Source: Puffinus mauretanicus
Lineage: Eukaryota; Chordata; Aves; Procellariiformes; Procellariidae
Length of the DNA stretch: 64,000 nucleotides
Direction: 5' to 3'
NCBI GenBank assembly: GCA_023333565.1
Contig: JAJKFH010000227.1
Coordinates: 1,922,001-1,986,000 of the forward strand
A program made the translations under genes and the position numbers. Numbering within the stretch: the first letter of the stretch is position 1; each line of letters begins with the position of its first letter. A model generated the notes under the pieces. That model saw nothing but the letters and a program-made list of their open reading frames with translations. It was not told the origin of the DNA and did not search any database. Positions 21,501-56,665 of this stretch are shown here, one piece after another.

Positions 21501-24500
21501 AAGGAAGAGATAAAACACGCTTGCTCCAGAGCACAGGCAAACAACTGCTTATCACCACGTTAGCAGCCTCAAGGCTATTGCACGGCTTCAGGAAAAGTAT
21601 TATTCCTCTCCGCTCGCGGTAAAGTTTCTATTTTTGGCCCCTCCGTCACACGGAGCCGCTGCCTTCACCCGCACTGGGCTGGGAAACCAGCCAGCCCCGC
21701 AGCCCCGAGGGATCCCTGCAAAGCCCTTTTCCTCCGCGGCTGCCAAACTCACCAGCAAATGGCTAAACTTTTGGTAAAAACGGAGATGGTTTTTGTTACA
21801 GCTGCAGCTTCCTTGCAGTTCATCTTGGTTTGATTTTTTTTGTTTGTTTTTTTTTGTTTGTTTTCCCTTTGAAATGGCTTATTTCCTGGGAGATCTCCCC
21901 AACCCATCAGCCCGCAGCAGGCACTGTGTGGCATTGCCACCGACAGCCCAGATTTGCAGAGGGAGTTAAATCAGGGTGGCTGAAATGCATCTGACTGCAG
22001 ATGCCGAAGGGCATCGGCCGGGGGGATGGCGCGAGCCTGGGCTGGCTGCGGCAGGGAGGCTGCTGTGCCCTCGGCGTGCTGCTGGGGAGGCTGTCCCGGG
22101 AGAGCGGGCACCAGTTTGGGGATGTTTTGATGCTGGGGAGGGTCCAGCCAGGGCTACCAGAGGGTTTGGGGCTGGCATTGACGTTCCAGGGGATGCTCGC
22201 CTGGCTCGGGGGGGGAGATTCCCAAAGGGCAGCTGCAAAAGGGCAGAGCCAGACTCTGTGCTGGACTTTGCCACGACACTTCGGGGGGTTCAGGGTGGAA
22301 AAGGGTGGATTCTCTGCCCTCAGGGGGGAGAGAAAAAGCCGCAGCTGATCAGACCCGGTGCTGCCAACAGCCCTGCATGGTGGGCGAGAGACTGCCAGGT
22401 CCTTCTGCCAACACATCTGTGATGCTCTCCTTGGAGCACCACGTTTGCCTTGGCCAGAGAGAACAGATACATTCATTTTATCTCTCCACTGGTTCCACTT
22501 TCCAGATCTCATCGGCCAGCCGTGGTTGCAGAGCTGCCACCACGCCACTGCAATGCCCAACTCCAAACACTAAATACATTGAAAAAGAACATTTTTGATA
22601 ATTACATTCTGTAGAACTGTGAGATCTGTAATTGAGGGTGAAATTACGCCCAGGGTGCATTTCAGTACTGAAAATAGCAAGATAAATTAGCTCAGCTTTT
22701 TCCTGGTTGACTCAGCTAAGCCTTCAGACGCCGACAGACAGATTTGATTGTATCGTCTTTCCTTGGGCTCAGTAAATACCAAGGCCAAGTCGTGGCAGCT
22801 GCAGAAGATATATACAGAGCTGCTGCCTGCAATATATAATCTGCCCTTATTTCTGAACGCACCACAGCTCGGCAGCAGAGCTGAACAGAGGTCGCTCACG
22901 CTCCTGTTTTGATTTATGAATATGGATTTTGTTGGTTAAGCCATTAGGAGCGGTGATGAAGCAATTCAGCATACATCCTGAACTGCAGCTTGCCCCATTT
23001 GAAGCCCGCTCCGCAGAACATTCTCCGTGTCTTCCCCCTGCAACGCCGTTCATGCAGGGAAGATTATACTAAGGCTTTGTCTGTAATGCTGTAATTCCAC
23101 CTTGCCGCCCTGAGCCCTCTCCTATGTGAAACAACCCAGCTGCAGGCAAGGGAACGGTTGCAAAAGGGGGTTGCAGAGGACTCGCACCCGCGCCCAGCGG
23201 GAGAAGCTGATATCCCGCCCAAGAGGCTTAAGGAAAAGCATTAAATCTGGCTGAGACGCCAGCGGGGACCCTGCTCTGGCTGTTTGCGGTGCTGCCCCAA
23301 CGCCTCCATCCACCCCAAGGGATGCGGGGATGCCCCCGGCCGGGGTAGCTGGGGTGGGGGTGACCCATCCCGCTCTGCTCCGTGGGCAGCGCTCCCCTGG
23401 GAGCGGCACTTACACAGCCCCCCGCAGCAAAGCACCCCAGAGGAGAGTTACCATCACGGCCACGGCTCGCTGAGCGGCCGAGCATCGCTCCACGGCAAAG
23501 CCCAAACCGGTTAGATCCCTCTTCCAAGGTCGTATTCCCCGTTCCCGGGTCAGCACGTCCCAGCCCCATTCCACAGGGCTTTGTACCAGCGTGGGGTGAG
23601 AAACAGGCTGTGCCCGGGAGGCCTCGCTGTGCAATTAGAGAAAACAAAGAGGGAGAAGGGAATTGTACGTGCAGCGCGGCAAGGGCTGGGGTACGGCCTC
23701 TGCCGCCTGGCTCCCAGCTGGCTGCCGGCTCTAAGCCGTATTTTTCCCCATCGCTGCCGTATCTGCTTGTTTTGGAGAGGAAAAGGCTCCCTCCGGCTGG
23801 TGATTGCCTCCAGCTGCCCTCGTGTCAGGCACCGCGCGGTAGAGGGCCAATTTGGCACCTTCTCCCTAACGAACCAGCACGATCCAAGATGTGGTCATGG
23901 ATGAAACAAATGCGTTATCGGCACGGGAGCCTTTGGGAAGGGTTCCAGCAAGGGCAGGTTTCCCCTTCAGAGCACCTAAGGCAGAAAGCACGATGCTCAG
24001 AAAGGACCACAAATAATTTCCCAAGATCTCTCCCTTCCAGAGAGGCAGAAAATTAAATTTCCACATTATTTATTCAAGCAACTCACAGAACTCCTAAATG
24101 GAGCGGATCAGTCGCAGCCATCTAGTGCATCACTTGCCAGCCGTCCCCTCCTCATTTGGTTTTAATTAGCAGCAACATGCAGGGGGCTGAGCCAGGCACC
24201 GCTAGCACTGCCGATACAGTGACAGATAAATGGAGCTCGCCTCCTTCCGCCAGGATTACAGGACATCAGGCAGTTGGCTGCAAAGAACCCCCTAATATGC
24301 TGGGAGCAAGGGTGGGATAAAGGCACTGGAGCTGGTAAGAGGGTCACTGCCGAAAGGACACTTGCCCTGTGTCTCGGGTATTACGGTAACGAGGATTGAG
24401 GGACACGGGGTCGAATGAGGCTCCGTGGGAAGAGCGGTGACTGCACGAACCAGGGTGAGCTGCAAGACCTGCCCCAGCCCATGACTAATTCGGGTTCCCG

Positions 24501-25382
24501 GAGGTGAGGCGAGGGATGAGAAGGTGAGAAAAAGCCCCAGGGAGAAGCCAGTCACCGAGAAAAACACTGCAAAGAGAGGTGAGACATGAAGGCTGAAAGG
24601 GAGAGGGAGGGGAGTGAATTTAAATATAAATTTAAACCAGTTGCATCCTCCCTGGCTCAGGGGCGGCGCAAAATGCTCACAGTGGGCTAAGGTGGGTTTG
24701 GGTTGTCTCCCAGGTACCGGAGCAACGGAGATAGCTGATGGGAACCGGTTCGCTTGGGACCGGGCGGAGAAGGGTGGGTGGTGCGACAGCACCTTGGTGG
24801 GTGAGCTGGAAAGATGCTCCAGCCTCCACTTCTCCCAACCCGACCCCAGAGCAGCCCACGAGACCCAACGGGAGACCCAGCCCCAGCGCTGTCCCCTCAG
24901 CCTGGACCCTGCCTGCACCCGGGGGATGCCAGGGCCACCAACAGCCTGGACTGAAGGACAGCGAGACAGAGCACACAGTGACGGAGCAGGAAGCAGGGAA
25001 GGAAGCGCGTCAGGTCGGCTAACGAGCTGCTTATTGAATAATTCAGAGGGAGCTGATGGCTGGTGGCCACAGACTCCCATCGCCCTCCCTGCCCTTCGCA
25101 TCAGTGTTTTGTTTCACCTCGTGATGTGTTCCCGGAGAGGTCAGTGCTTCGTTACTCGGCTCAGCCCTTCCCACTCGTTTTCGGTGAGAGAAATCACAGT
25201 CCCCGCATCTCCCTGGGCCAGGCATCCTCCAGGTCTGGCTGCCGGCAAACCCACACGCCAGTGTCCCCCCGCTAACCCCCCCACGCACCGTGGCACTGCC
25301 GCAGGGAGGGTGGACGAGGCTGCCTGTCAGCGGGCCGGTGCAGAAAAGGAGGGCAGCAGTAAAGCATCCCGGGGGTGCCTGT
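18596..25382. other. GC-rich intergenic DNA with AT-rich islands
   Basis: No supported exon. AT-rich islands with ATTA cores occur at about 18780-18900, 20830-20910 and 22570-22690. A poly(A) run lies at about 20771-20785 and a T-rich low-complexity stretch at 21833-21866. Open frames up to 416 codons span 24.3-25.9 kb, but they run through the 56-bp minisatellite and have no recognisable domain. Confidence 0.5.
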
Positions 25383-25600
25383 CTCCCGGGGGTGCTGCCA
25401 TCCAGCCCCCTGGGGTGCTCGGTCCCCTGGGCTGCCAGGTCCCGGGGGTGCTGCCACCCAGCCCCCTGGGGTGCTCAGTCCCCTGGGCTGCCAGGTCCCG
25501 GGGGTGCTGCCACCCAGCCCCCTGGGGTGCTCGGTCCCCTGGGCTGCCAGGTCCCAGGGGTGCTGCCACCCAGCTCCCTGGGGTCCCCAGGTCCCGTGGG
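25383..25600. repeat. 56-bp G/C-rich minisatellite, about 4 copies
   Basis: The phrase GGTGCTGCCA recurs at 391, 447, 503 and 559 (+25000), a period of exactly 56 bp. Units contain CAGCCCCCTGGGGTGCTC and CCCCTGGGCTGCCAGGTCCC. The array decays on the right into related, irregular GGTCCC-containing copies up to about 25750. Internal inverted motifs (CCCCTGGGG) could fold. Confidence 0.93.
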
Positions 25601-25750
25601 TGCCCCCGAGGGTCCCCACCTGCGGGATGCCCCAGGGGTCCCGAGTCGCGTAGGTGCCCAGTCCCCAGAGTCTCAAGGTGCTGGGGTGCGGGGTCCCACG
25701 AGTGTCCGTGTCCGCGGGGGGTGCCGGTCCCACGAGTGTCCGTGCCCGGT

Positions 25751-28460
25751 CTCTGGGCGCCCCCTGGCGGGCGCGACGCGCCACAGCGCCGCCCGGCAGC
25801 GACCGCCGCGGCCCCCGGGGGACGGCGGACTCCCACGGAGAAGGCTAAAAGGGACCGGCTGTGACATTAAACGCCGGGTCCCAAAGGCAAAGCCACACGC
25901 GTCGGGGAGCCAGCAACAAAGACCATCTCGCAGGTCCAGCACACGCGTTAATCACCGTGGGGAGGGCAGCGTGCAACCAAAAGGCTGACAACTCCAAGGA
26001 ACCCCAGAAAAAGCTCACGCGTCTTTAATTAGCCATGTAGAGCTTGCCACTAATTAACCTCTTGCACCGGGAAGAGGAGGAAGAAACAAAGCCCTGCTGG
26101 GAAGTGGGGTGAGCAAAGCACACGCCAAATTGTTCATCCTCCTCCCACCCTGTGCGCCAGGGAGAGGTGCAAAGAGGAGAGGGCAGGCCCAAGTCTGGAC
26201 AGCCGAACATTCCCCCATTTAGGGGCCTCCAAAGGCTTGGAAACTGGGAAACACCAGCCCTCGGACCTAGGAGCGAGGTGGCCAAGGTTCCTCTCTCTTT
26301 CCCTAGTCCCTGGACTCAACATGGGTCTGTCCCCCTTCGTCCTCTCCTGCACCAGGAGGGAAGGCAGATGATGCTCCCCGCTCACAGGAGGGAAAGAGGT
26401 CAGGGTAAATAGATGCAGAGAACGGTGAGAAATTCCAACCCTCCCAAGCAGCAGTGAACAAATGCCTCTGTTCCAGCCCATTCCTGAAGGAACAGGGAGA
26501 TCAGGACCGAGACAGAGTGCGAGATGGCGTTTCACGCAGCTCAAGGGTGCTGATGCTCTGGATAAGCTCACACAACATCTGGACCAAACTCAGGTTGGTT
26601 TGCCAGGCCGGTCAGTCAGCACGAGGCTCCAGACCTGCCCAGCACCACGCGTCTCCCAACAGCCAAAAGTAAAATAAGCATCGGGCAGAAAGGCAGAAGT
26701 ATTGCATTGAGAGGGAATGGCAAAACCTGATGTTGCTTCCGCACCCCATCCTTACCCCAGGGTAAGGTCTCCAGCTGCTGCCAGGAGTTGGGCTCACACA
26801 GGGAACTGATTTTCAGGCACATACTTGCAGCATTAGGAAGGGAGACCCACCTTCCTTCCTGGCTGGAACCAACAGACCTCTGACTCCGCGTTAAGGCACC
26901 AAAGCCTTGTGGTTTTCAGAAACAAGCCAAGGAGGAAGAAGGATCATCACCACAAACGGCAGCAGTGGCCTCTTTGGCAGAGCAGAGACGCAGCCCTGGG
27001 AAGAGACGAAGACCCAGCTGCAAACACTGTCCCCAAGCCAGCGTGGGACGTGCTTGTTCACAGCAACTGTCTTCCCAGAGAGGGAAAAATTTACCCTTGC
27101 ACTGCCTCAGTTTCTAAGCTAACAACTACAGGGACAACCCTCTGCCTGTTCCACAGTTAACAGCCCATAACTGGCCGTGACACTCGGGACTTCACCCCTA
27201 GCAGATGGAAAAAGCAATTCACCCATCACCAAGCCGCGCGGAGGAACCCACCTGCTGAGGAACATCTCTGCCAGGTCACAGATACCTCCTCACTCCTCGG
27301 CCAGCGGCTGCGGCAACCGAGGTGAGCGAGGCTTAGCCCTGCGCTGCCCCGCTCCTCTCCAGGAGGTGTCAAACTGCCCAGCACGGAACCTTCACATCTG
27401 AGTTTCTTTGGAAGGAGAGGGAGGGTTGCAAGCCAGCATTTGGGAGGTGCGTGTGGTTGGTATTCAGAAACGCTGCCACTTGAGAAACTACATTTGTGCT
27501 CTTCGAAGGCCAAACATATGGTAGGAGTTACTGCATGCTTATTAGACACGTTCTACTATTTTCCCTTGCTAAGGCTTGAACGACCGTATATAGATGTGTG
27601 ATCGTATATAGAACACTTCACGTAAAGGAGTAGGGTCAGATGTGCCTTTAGCACCAGAAAATAAATGCCTGGGATTAGGGGAAGGCATGGGTGGTTAAAA
27701 AAAGGGGGAAATGGAAGAGGTCACACGTTCACAGAGGACTGCACTCGAGGAGCTGTAACAGCGCACTCTGGCCCCAATTAACTACCAGCATTAAGGCAGA
27801 GCCATTTCCAGATTAAAAGTTCATGCGTGAACTTTGGTAGCTTCGTGCTCCATGGCCAAGGTTTGTTCTCAAAAATAACCATCTGCGAAGGTGGGTGTGA
27901 ATTTGAAGGGGGGTGAAACATGAAGAAAGGTAAGACATACAGACGACTCTTAGCCTAATTCCATAAAGAAGGGGGCTTACACCATCACGCCACCTCCCCC
28001 TCCTCATCCCTCGTGTTAGTTTTGTGCCAGCTGATCTCCTTCAGGCTAAGTGGAAGGAAGAATTAAAAAAAAAAAATCAGGATTACCACATGCTTCCTTT
28101 CAGAAAGAGAAAGCTGCGGCTGGGAGGGCAGAAAGACTTTGTCAGGGCTAAGGTCGTTAGTTCTGTTGGCATCTGTTGCAGCAGAGAGCCGGGCACCGCG
28201 GGCACCCCGGGGCAGGAGCTGCGCAGGGCAGATGCAGGGGGAAGAACAGAGAACAGGGACTAGGGAAGAGTTGGGATTTCACAGCAGGAGGTGCGGGGGT
28301 GTGTGCCTCGCTTCTTCAGGAAATCAGTTTAACTGCTCACCAAGTACCCAAACAAGGGAAAATTAATTCTTATCGCGTGGTGGAAGACAGGCTGCTGCAC
28401 GTCAGAAGGGTAAAACTCACCCGCTGCTTTCCTTGGGAACAAAAAAAAAAAGAAGCAAAC
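25751..28460. other. Intergenic DNA at the GC-rich to AT-richer transition
   Basis: After a CpG-rich stretch up to about 25860, base composition falls to a lower-GC regime that holds for the rest of the window. No exon, RNA gene or clear transposable element is recognised here. Confidence 0.5.
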
Positions 28461-28464
28461 AGAA

Positions 28465-28573
28465 GTAAGTTCACAAAACTTTCCTTTTTATTATTTGAAA
28501 CTGGAAAAGGCTCCTTGGGTAACAATGATCAGGTGTAAAAGTCACACACGCGTTTTGCTCAGCTTTCTGATAC
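28465..28573 (-). other. Candidate terminal exon and poly(A) signal of the unidentified gene
   Basis: The acceptor ctacttcatcccag at 28574 is followed in phase 0 by GTATCAGAAAGCTGA, four codons and a stop. An AATAAA hexamer lies about 70 nt further (28487-28492). A 21-nt in-frame segment (28786-28806, ag|AGGGTAG...GAG|GTGAGC) could be a penultimate microexon. Evidence is from motifs only. Confidence 0.3.
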
Positions 28574-31500
28574 CTGGGATGAAGTAGGCCAAGTGTCTGG
28601 CTTTTAGACAGCCCGTTCCTCTCAAACCCACCAACAAAAGGACAGGCAGACCCCCATCCCTCAGACAGGGGAGCAGACCGAGCAGGTGAGCTGTTTAAAC
28701 TGCAGTTATCATGGTCCACTCGGATGTTTGTGGCACAAAACAGAGGTGTTTGATGTCAAATGGCATTTTAGAAATAAAAGCTCACCTCTTCCCTCTGCAC
28801 TACCCTCTGTATGAAGCAGGGAGCTGGTGTTGCACCTTCATTTTTAGTAAGTACCACGGGGTACTTTATAGAGACTTATTTACACTCAAAGCCTGCTGGA
28901 GATGCCCAGATAAATCCATTGGTATCCTGTTAAATTGGCGAGTGCAAAATACACATGGAAACAGGGTACACCGGCTTAGGGGAAGTAGGATTATTATCAA
29001 TGAAAAAAGTGCAGATTGCTTTAATTAAGCTAATGAACACAGCTGATCCGAGTGCTCTTTTCCTCAAAAATTAAAAAGACTGCAATCCAAACAAAAACCA
29101 GAATAATACATTTTAATTCAGCACACAAAAAAAAAAGGTCAATGGCACTCACAGTTTGGTAACTTATCTTCCACTCCACCGCCTGATCACACATCTCAAA
29201 TATTTCACTGTCCAACTGGTAAGTTATGCTGTCCGTCTGGCCTGCAGCGCAAAGGCCAGCACGCAATCCTTTGGCAGCTGAACACAACAGAAGATTATTG
29301 GCCACGCGAGCAACCAGCTACAAGACAGAGTTAATATATTATCATTTCCTAAACTAGCAAGTTGAGATTATACAACCCATTTCCACACAACACCCAACGC
29401 TCCCATAAAGTTCCACTAGTTTTAAATTAATAAAAAGCAATAAAAAGTCATCCTTCTTTAAAAGTAAACATTGAGCCAGCTGCATTTTGTTTTTTTCCTG
29501 GTAGCTTACACCTCCAAGCTTGCACAAGAATTTGCTTTCTCCCCAGTACAAGTTTCCTAACTAACCGCCATCCAACCTCTGCTGTCCCATTCCAAAGTAG
29601 CCGTGGCAGTACCGCACTGTTCATTCCAGAGGGAAGCTGACAGCCAAAGTTACAAGTAATTCCGTCCTTTTTCCTCCTCCTCAATCAAAAAAAAAAGCCT
29701 GACAAGTCCATGTGGACTGCAGTGAGTCTCCTACAACCACAACGCCTGATCACAGCACATTTATAGCTATGAAATCAGGCCCAAGGCAAACAAACTGGCT
29801 GGATGAGGATCTTTGATGCTTCTGTTTTCCAGCTGGCCAAACCCATGTGTTTTGACAACACAGAAAGCGTGATCTAGGAGCACAACACAGCCCGAGCACG
29901 TAAGCCAACCACTTGCTTATTGCTCCTGAGCTAGAATTAGGTCTTGCTGTGGCTATTGGGGCAATGACACTCCGCAACCTAATTGCAAGCGCTTTGTTTG
30001 TTCCAAAAGGCTTCTGCCAAGAGAGTATTCCTACCCCTGACAAGTTGTTTTCCATCTTCCCCAGCACTTTCCACCCATCTGGGATCAAGAAATAAAGCCA
30101 ATTGTCCCCAAGATTTTCTACAGAGCAAACAGGACGAGGACACGTCAGCACCAGAAATTTATCACCATCTGCAAGGCACCACCACACATTATCCCTGTCA
30201 ACAGCTCACAGAAATATCCCAACAAGCTGGATAACTAGGGTTCAGGAAACAAGCAGGGGGGTGGTACAGCACGTACCAAACGTGAACAAGTACAGCAAAA
30301 CACCGTACCGTTAGCACTGCTTCCCACAGGTACCACGAGGGAAGGCAGGACCGGGGCTGCGGTCACATCCCCCTCGGCCACGGGCGATGCTCAGATCCAA
30401 ATTGCCTGCCACTAAGTCTGGCTGCACTCCTCTTGTTCGTTCCCATCTCCCAAAGCTTTTAGAGCTGCAAGTTATGACTCCTCATCACGTTATTCTGCTT
30501 TTCTCTGAAAGCACTGATGTAGTCATGCACAAAGGAACCAACAAAGGCACAGGAGCACCCAGAGCATTTATGTCAGTCTCTTCAAATTCGCTGTCTTGAC
30601 AGCTTCCCCCACCCAAAGCCAAATCAGAGGGAATTTTCTTCTGAAATGCCACAAAAGCCTGCCAGGCTTTGAGGAGCAGAAGGTGAAAAGAGAAGGCAGA
30701 GGAGGAGTATTAATACAAAATTTGCTATTTTCATTGCCTTTGCTCTAGATAGAATAAAGCCACAGTGTATCAGCAGTTTTGCCTTTAATCAGGACTAGCA
30801 CATTCTGACATTTTGAGGCCAACCAGGTACACTATAAATAAAAAGATGCTACTACAGGGGTAAAGCTGAGCTGTGAGAAGTTCCTGCGGGGCATCAAGCC
30901 TCTGCAAAGCCCTTCTCTGCAGCCAGCCAAGCAGGTCTCACCTTCAGAAGGGAGACCCTTAACACTGCCACTGAAAAGATTCAGAAGGGACAAACTACAA
31001 GCAGAAGAACAGTTTTAGCCTGGAGAACAGCAGATGCACAACCTGCGCCAACAGCCAACCACCAGGTCCTCGGCCAAGTGACAAAGCAGACCTGTATTCA
31101 GCACCGAGCAAAACTCCTGCCATCCGCGACCCATGGGTTTGCACATCCCAGCAGACTCCTGACATCAAGGGGAATTTAAGCTGCAGGTAACAACTACTAA
31201 AAGCATTTTATGACACAGCAATGGAACATACCTACACCACCTTTACACACTCAGCCAACTCAACACAACAGGTTACAGGGAGGAGACCGGCTACAGAGTC
31301 AGCGTCTGTACTTACGAGACAGTGGCTCGGGTCTCTGGCCAAGTGCTTGTAGTGCATTCAATACAGTCTAGATTTTCAATCTTACTTAAAAAACAAAGAG
31401 CAAAAACTATTAAAAGTCAGTTATGTAAAACTTCACGATTTTTATTTTTTTGGGTGAGTGGGGACATTGAAAGAAGGAGGAATCCACAATCAGAACTATG

Positions 31501-32918
31501 GATCCATTTGCAGCTGAAGCAGAGCTGGTTTTAAGGACAAGCGATTGAAACAGCTGCCCACAGAGACCTCTCTCATCCCTTTAGGCTGTTAGAGAGAATA
31601 CAAAGCAGCCAACACACTGGCTGCACCAGCCTAACAGCAAGCTCCAAGATAAACTGGCCACCCAGATGCCGAACAGACTCCTAACGTCTTTAGGTATCCC
31701 AGAAATCTGCCTCATCAAGCTGGAAATCTGTCTGCAAGATTAAGCACATGCTCTCCTCTGCAGACAGCTCGGCAGCTGCAGCAAAAGGCTGCGATGCCCG
31801 GTTTTAGCTTCAGCTCCCCTCTCTGCCCACACACCAAGGTCAGGGGACTGCCACCCTTCCCCTCTCCCGGCCCTGCGTGATGGGGTGAGATCCGAGTCAA
31901 CCCTTCCCTCTGCTGATGCCGACAGGAACGCCTCTAACAGGCTGCTCAGAAACAACCTACTTTTCATAGCTCATTCACTAGAACGGTAATAGCACTTCAG
32001 ATCCTCACCTCTAACACTGAGGTAGGTGTTCCACTGCTCACAAAGCAGTAGGAAACAAAGAAAAAAGTGCCCCAAATCACCTTCAAATTCCCACAGGTTT
32101 GTAAAACTATATCCAAAGAGACAGGAATTAATCCTGTGAGTGACGTGACCTTCTGCTCTAAGGCTCTGCTGGAGACTCGGTTCTCACACAGCTTGAGGGA
32201 ACGCTCAAGAGGCAGAAATGGCAAAAAGCCCTTGTGAGAATGAGAATAAAAGCTGCTCGCAGTCAGTGAAACCAGGCAGTGACTGAAACTTCTCCACAGA
32301 AGGGGCCTGAATCCTCCCAGTACAACACATGTACAGACCCATTTACAAACCAAAACCTGAAGATGTAAAGGCAGAGTTTTGTTACACTGATCCAGCTGGT
32401 AGCCGAAAGAGAACAAACCTGGAGTTCATCATCACAGCCAGAGAGCCACTGCAACAAAGGATGTGTCTTGCCTGTAACCAAGAGCTTCCTTATAAACAGC
32501 TCTCTTCTCTCCACACAAGGGACCCCATCATCTCTTCCTACACAGGACTAATAACATGCGTTGATGCAAATGCTGATGGTTTATAGCACAACTCACAGTC
32601 TGTAGATTAGCACTGGCCAGGATTTTCCTGCACAGGACAGTCTATGGGGAATCTGCTTCCTCGCCTGCAGCCCACACTTCCCAGTGGAGCTCAGATCTGC
32701 CAGAACACAGGTATCACGGAAAGAAATTAAGCCCAGGAGCTTTCTGTGGAAGCAGCAATCATCTGGGATGAAACAAGTGCAACTAGAAAGGGAACAGAAG
32801 ACTCCTGTGAGTGAAGCAGCAGCACCCACCTGTCAGCACCAACCGTAAAAGGCGCCAGAACAAGCCACAGCAATATTGGGAGAATCCCTCGTTGCTCCTT
32901 CAGAACGCGTAGGGCAAC
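28465..32918 (-). CDS. Unidentified multi-exon candidate gene downstream of FBXO31 (exon-like segments, minus strand)
   Basis: I do not recognise a family. Several minus-strand segments are flanked by good splice sites and remain open in a compatible frame: 32830-32918 (89 nt, phase 0 to 2), 30942-30994 (53 nt, phase 2 to 1), possibly 30210-30234, then 29153-29317 (165 nt, phase 0 to 0), 28786-28806 (21 nt) and a terminal exon from 28573 with a stop and an AATAAA. The chain between 30.9 and 29.3 kb is not resolved. The upstream start would have to lie in the roughly 900 bp before the FBXO31 poly(A) site or further up. It could also be a decayed gene or a long non-coding RNA. Confidence 0.3.
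29153..29317 (-). CDS. Candidate 55-codon exon of unidentified gene
   Basis: This is the most coding-like segment between the two known genes. The acceptor taactctgtcttgtag and the donor AAACT|GTGAGT enclose 165 nt, phase 0 to 0. It reads LVARVANNLLLCSAAKGLRA, then GLCAAGQTDSITYQLDSEIF and EMCDQAVEWKISYQT. It has retained CpGs unlike its flanks and a mix of hydrophobic and acidic residues typical of an alpha-helical protein. The other two frames are closed by stops. I do not recognise the family. Confidence 0.45.
30942..30994 (-). CDS. Candidate exon of unidentified gene
   Basis: A strong pyrimidine-rich acceptor (ttcttctgcttgtag) and the donor CTGAAG|GTGAGA enclose 53 nt. Entering in phase 2 it reads LSLLNLFSGSVKGLPSE without a stop, continuing the preceding candidate exon. 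Assignment rests on splice signals and frame only. Confidence 0.3.
32830..32918 (-). CDS. Candidate exon of unidentified gene (hydrophobic)
   Basis: Acceptor cattcttgtatcag and donor GACAG|GTGGGT frame 89 nt reading VALRVLKEQRGILPILLWLV then LAPFTVGAD. It has a Leu/Ile-rich 15-residue hydrophobic stretch that could be a membrane segment or the face of a HEAT-like helix. It leaves phase 2, matching the candidate exon at 30942-30994. Confidence 0.35.
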
Positions 32919-33854
32919 CTGATACAAGAATGACAGGTAACTGGGGTCACATCAGTACCAGCAACACATGGCACCTTCTGCTGCCCATCACAGACAAGAG
33001 TCAGTAGGCTGCATTTGGGTTTATTTCACAGTTAGTTTTCTTTTTTCTCCTTCCTTTACATGTTCAGGCCCAGTTTAAAAGATCTGAGGTGAACCTTTCA
33101 GGTACAAAACCAGTTCTGAATGCACCAGCTTCTGCAATTTACACTCATTTCCAGCTTCGTACCCAGCTCCTATAAGAAAGGAGAATCATCTCCTCTACGC
33201 TCAGGGAGACACCCAGGACCTTGACCCCAGGGACAGCACATCCACTAAGCTCCAGAAGCCAGGGCAACACTACACACACTGTCATTTAGAGAGGGAATCC
33301 TCCCCTTGCTGCCAAGCTGAGGGAATTTCTCAAAAGGAAACCACCCACTCCAATTACTAAGCCAAGGATGCAGGTATTAGACCAGCCTCTCTTGACAACG
33401 CTGCACCCAGAGAAAGGTTTCTGGAGAGGAGGACGTGCTTTGTCACTGCTGACGGAATTTATCTTTAAGCAGCCAGCGAGTCTGCAGCAGGGGACCACAC
33501 AGGTTTTCAGGAGGGTAAAGCAAGTCTCCCAGGAGGACAGATTGGCCTAGAGTGCAGCAAAGGCTTAAATGAGCCCCTTCCCTGAAGAAGAGCTCTTTCC
33601 ACGGGAGACGCTAATGGTCAAAGCAGAGGGCTTGTGTCCATCCAGTCAATTAGATGTTCTTCCGATCCAGCTCTGACCTGGAGTTATTTTTGTTCCAATA
33701 CATTCTTTTTGCAATAACAAAGGTCCATTTCCTCCTCTGCAGGATCCCTTCAGCTATACACAGCTATGTTACAGACTGGGTAACAAGGACTGCCAGGGAG
33801 CAGCGTGGGGTGGCAGGGAGGGAAGGGCAGTCATGGATATTGTAACCGGGATGT
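32919..33854 (-). other. Gap between FBXO31 poly(A) region and the candidate exon at 32.9 kb
   Basis: About 0.9 kb. A minus-strand segment near 33357-33480 (acceptor gtcccctgctgcag, weak donor GGCTTA|GTAATT) stays open in phase 0 and could precede the 32830-32918 candidate exon. It is not convincing. Nothing else is recognised. Confidence 0.3.

Positions 33855-56665
<22,811 letters not shown>

Noticed and set aside
24292..25101. 269-codon minus-strand open frame
   Set aside because: Low-complexity Pro/Ser-rich translation of GC-rich DNA, without splice signals or family similarity.
24614..25864. 416-codon plus-strand open frame
   Set aside because: It runs through the 56-bp minisatellite in stop-poor GC-rich DNA, has overlapping open frames on the other strand, no domain and no splice context.
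27040..27130. Sequence CACTGCCTCAGTTTCT resembling the MIR core
   Set aside because: Only about 16 bases match and the flanks do not follow the consensus.
29520..29660. Possible exon reading AVLPRLLWNGTAEVGWRLVR
   Set aside because: The donor (GAG|GTGTAAGC) gives phase 2, which is incompatible with the phase-0 entry of the 29153-29317 exon, so it was not added to the chain.
29750..30187. 145-codon minus-strand open frame inside the candidate-gene interval
   Set aside because: It lacks a clear acceptor/donor pair that preserves the frame with the better exon at 29153-29317. The translation (many Trp and Cys) looks random. Kept only as part of the unresolved interval.
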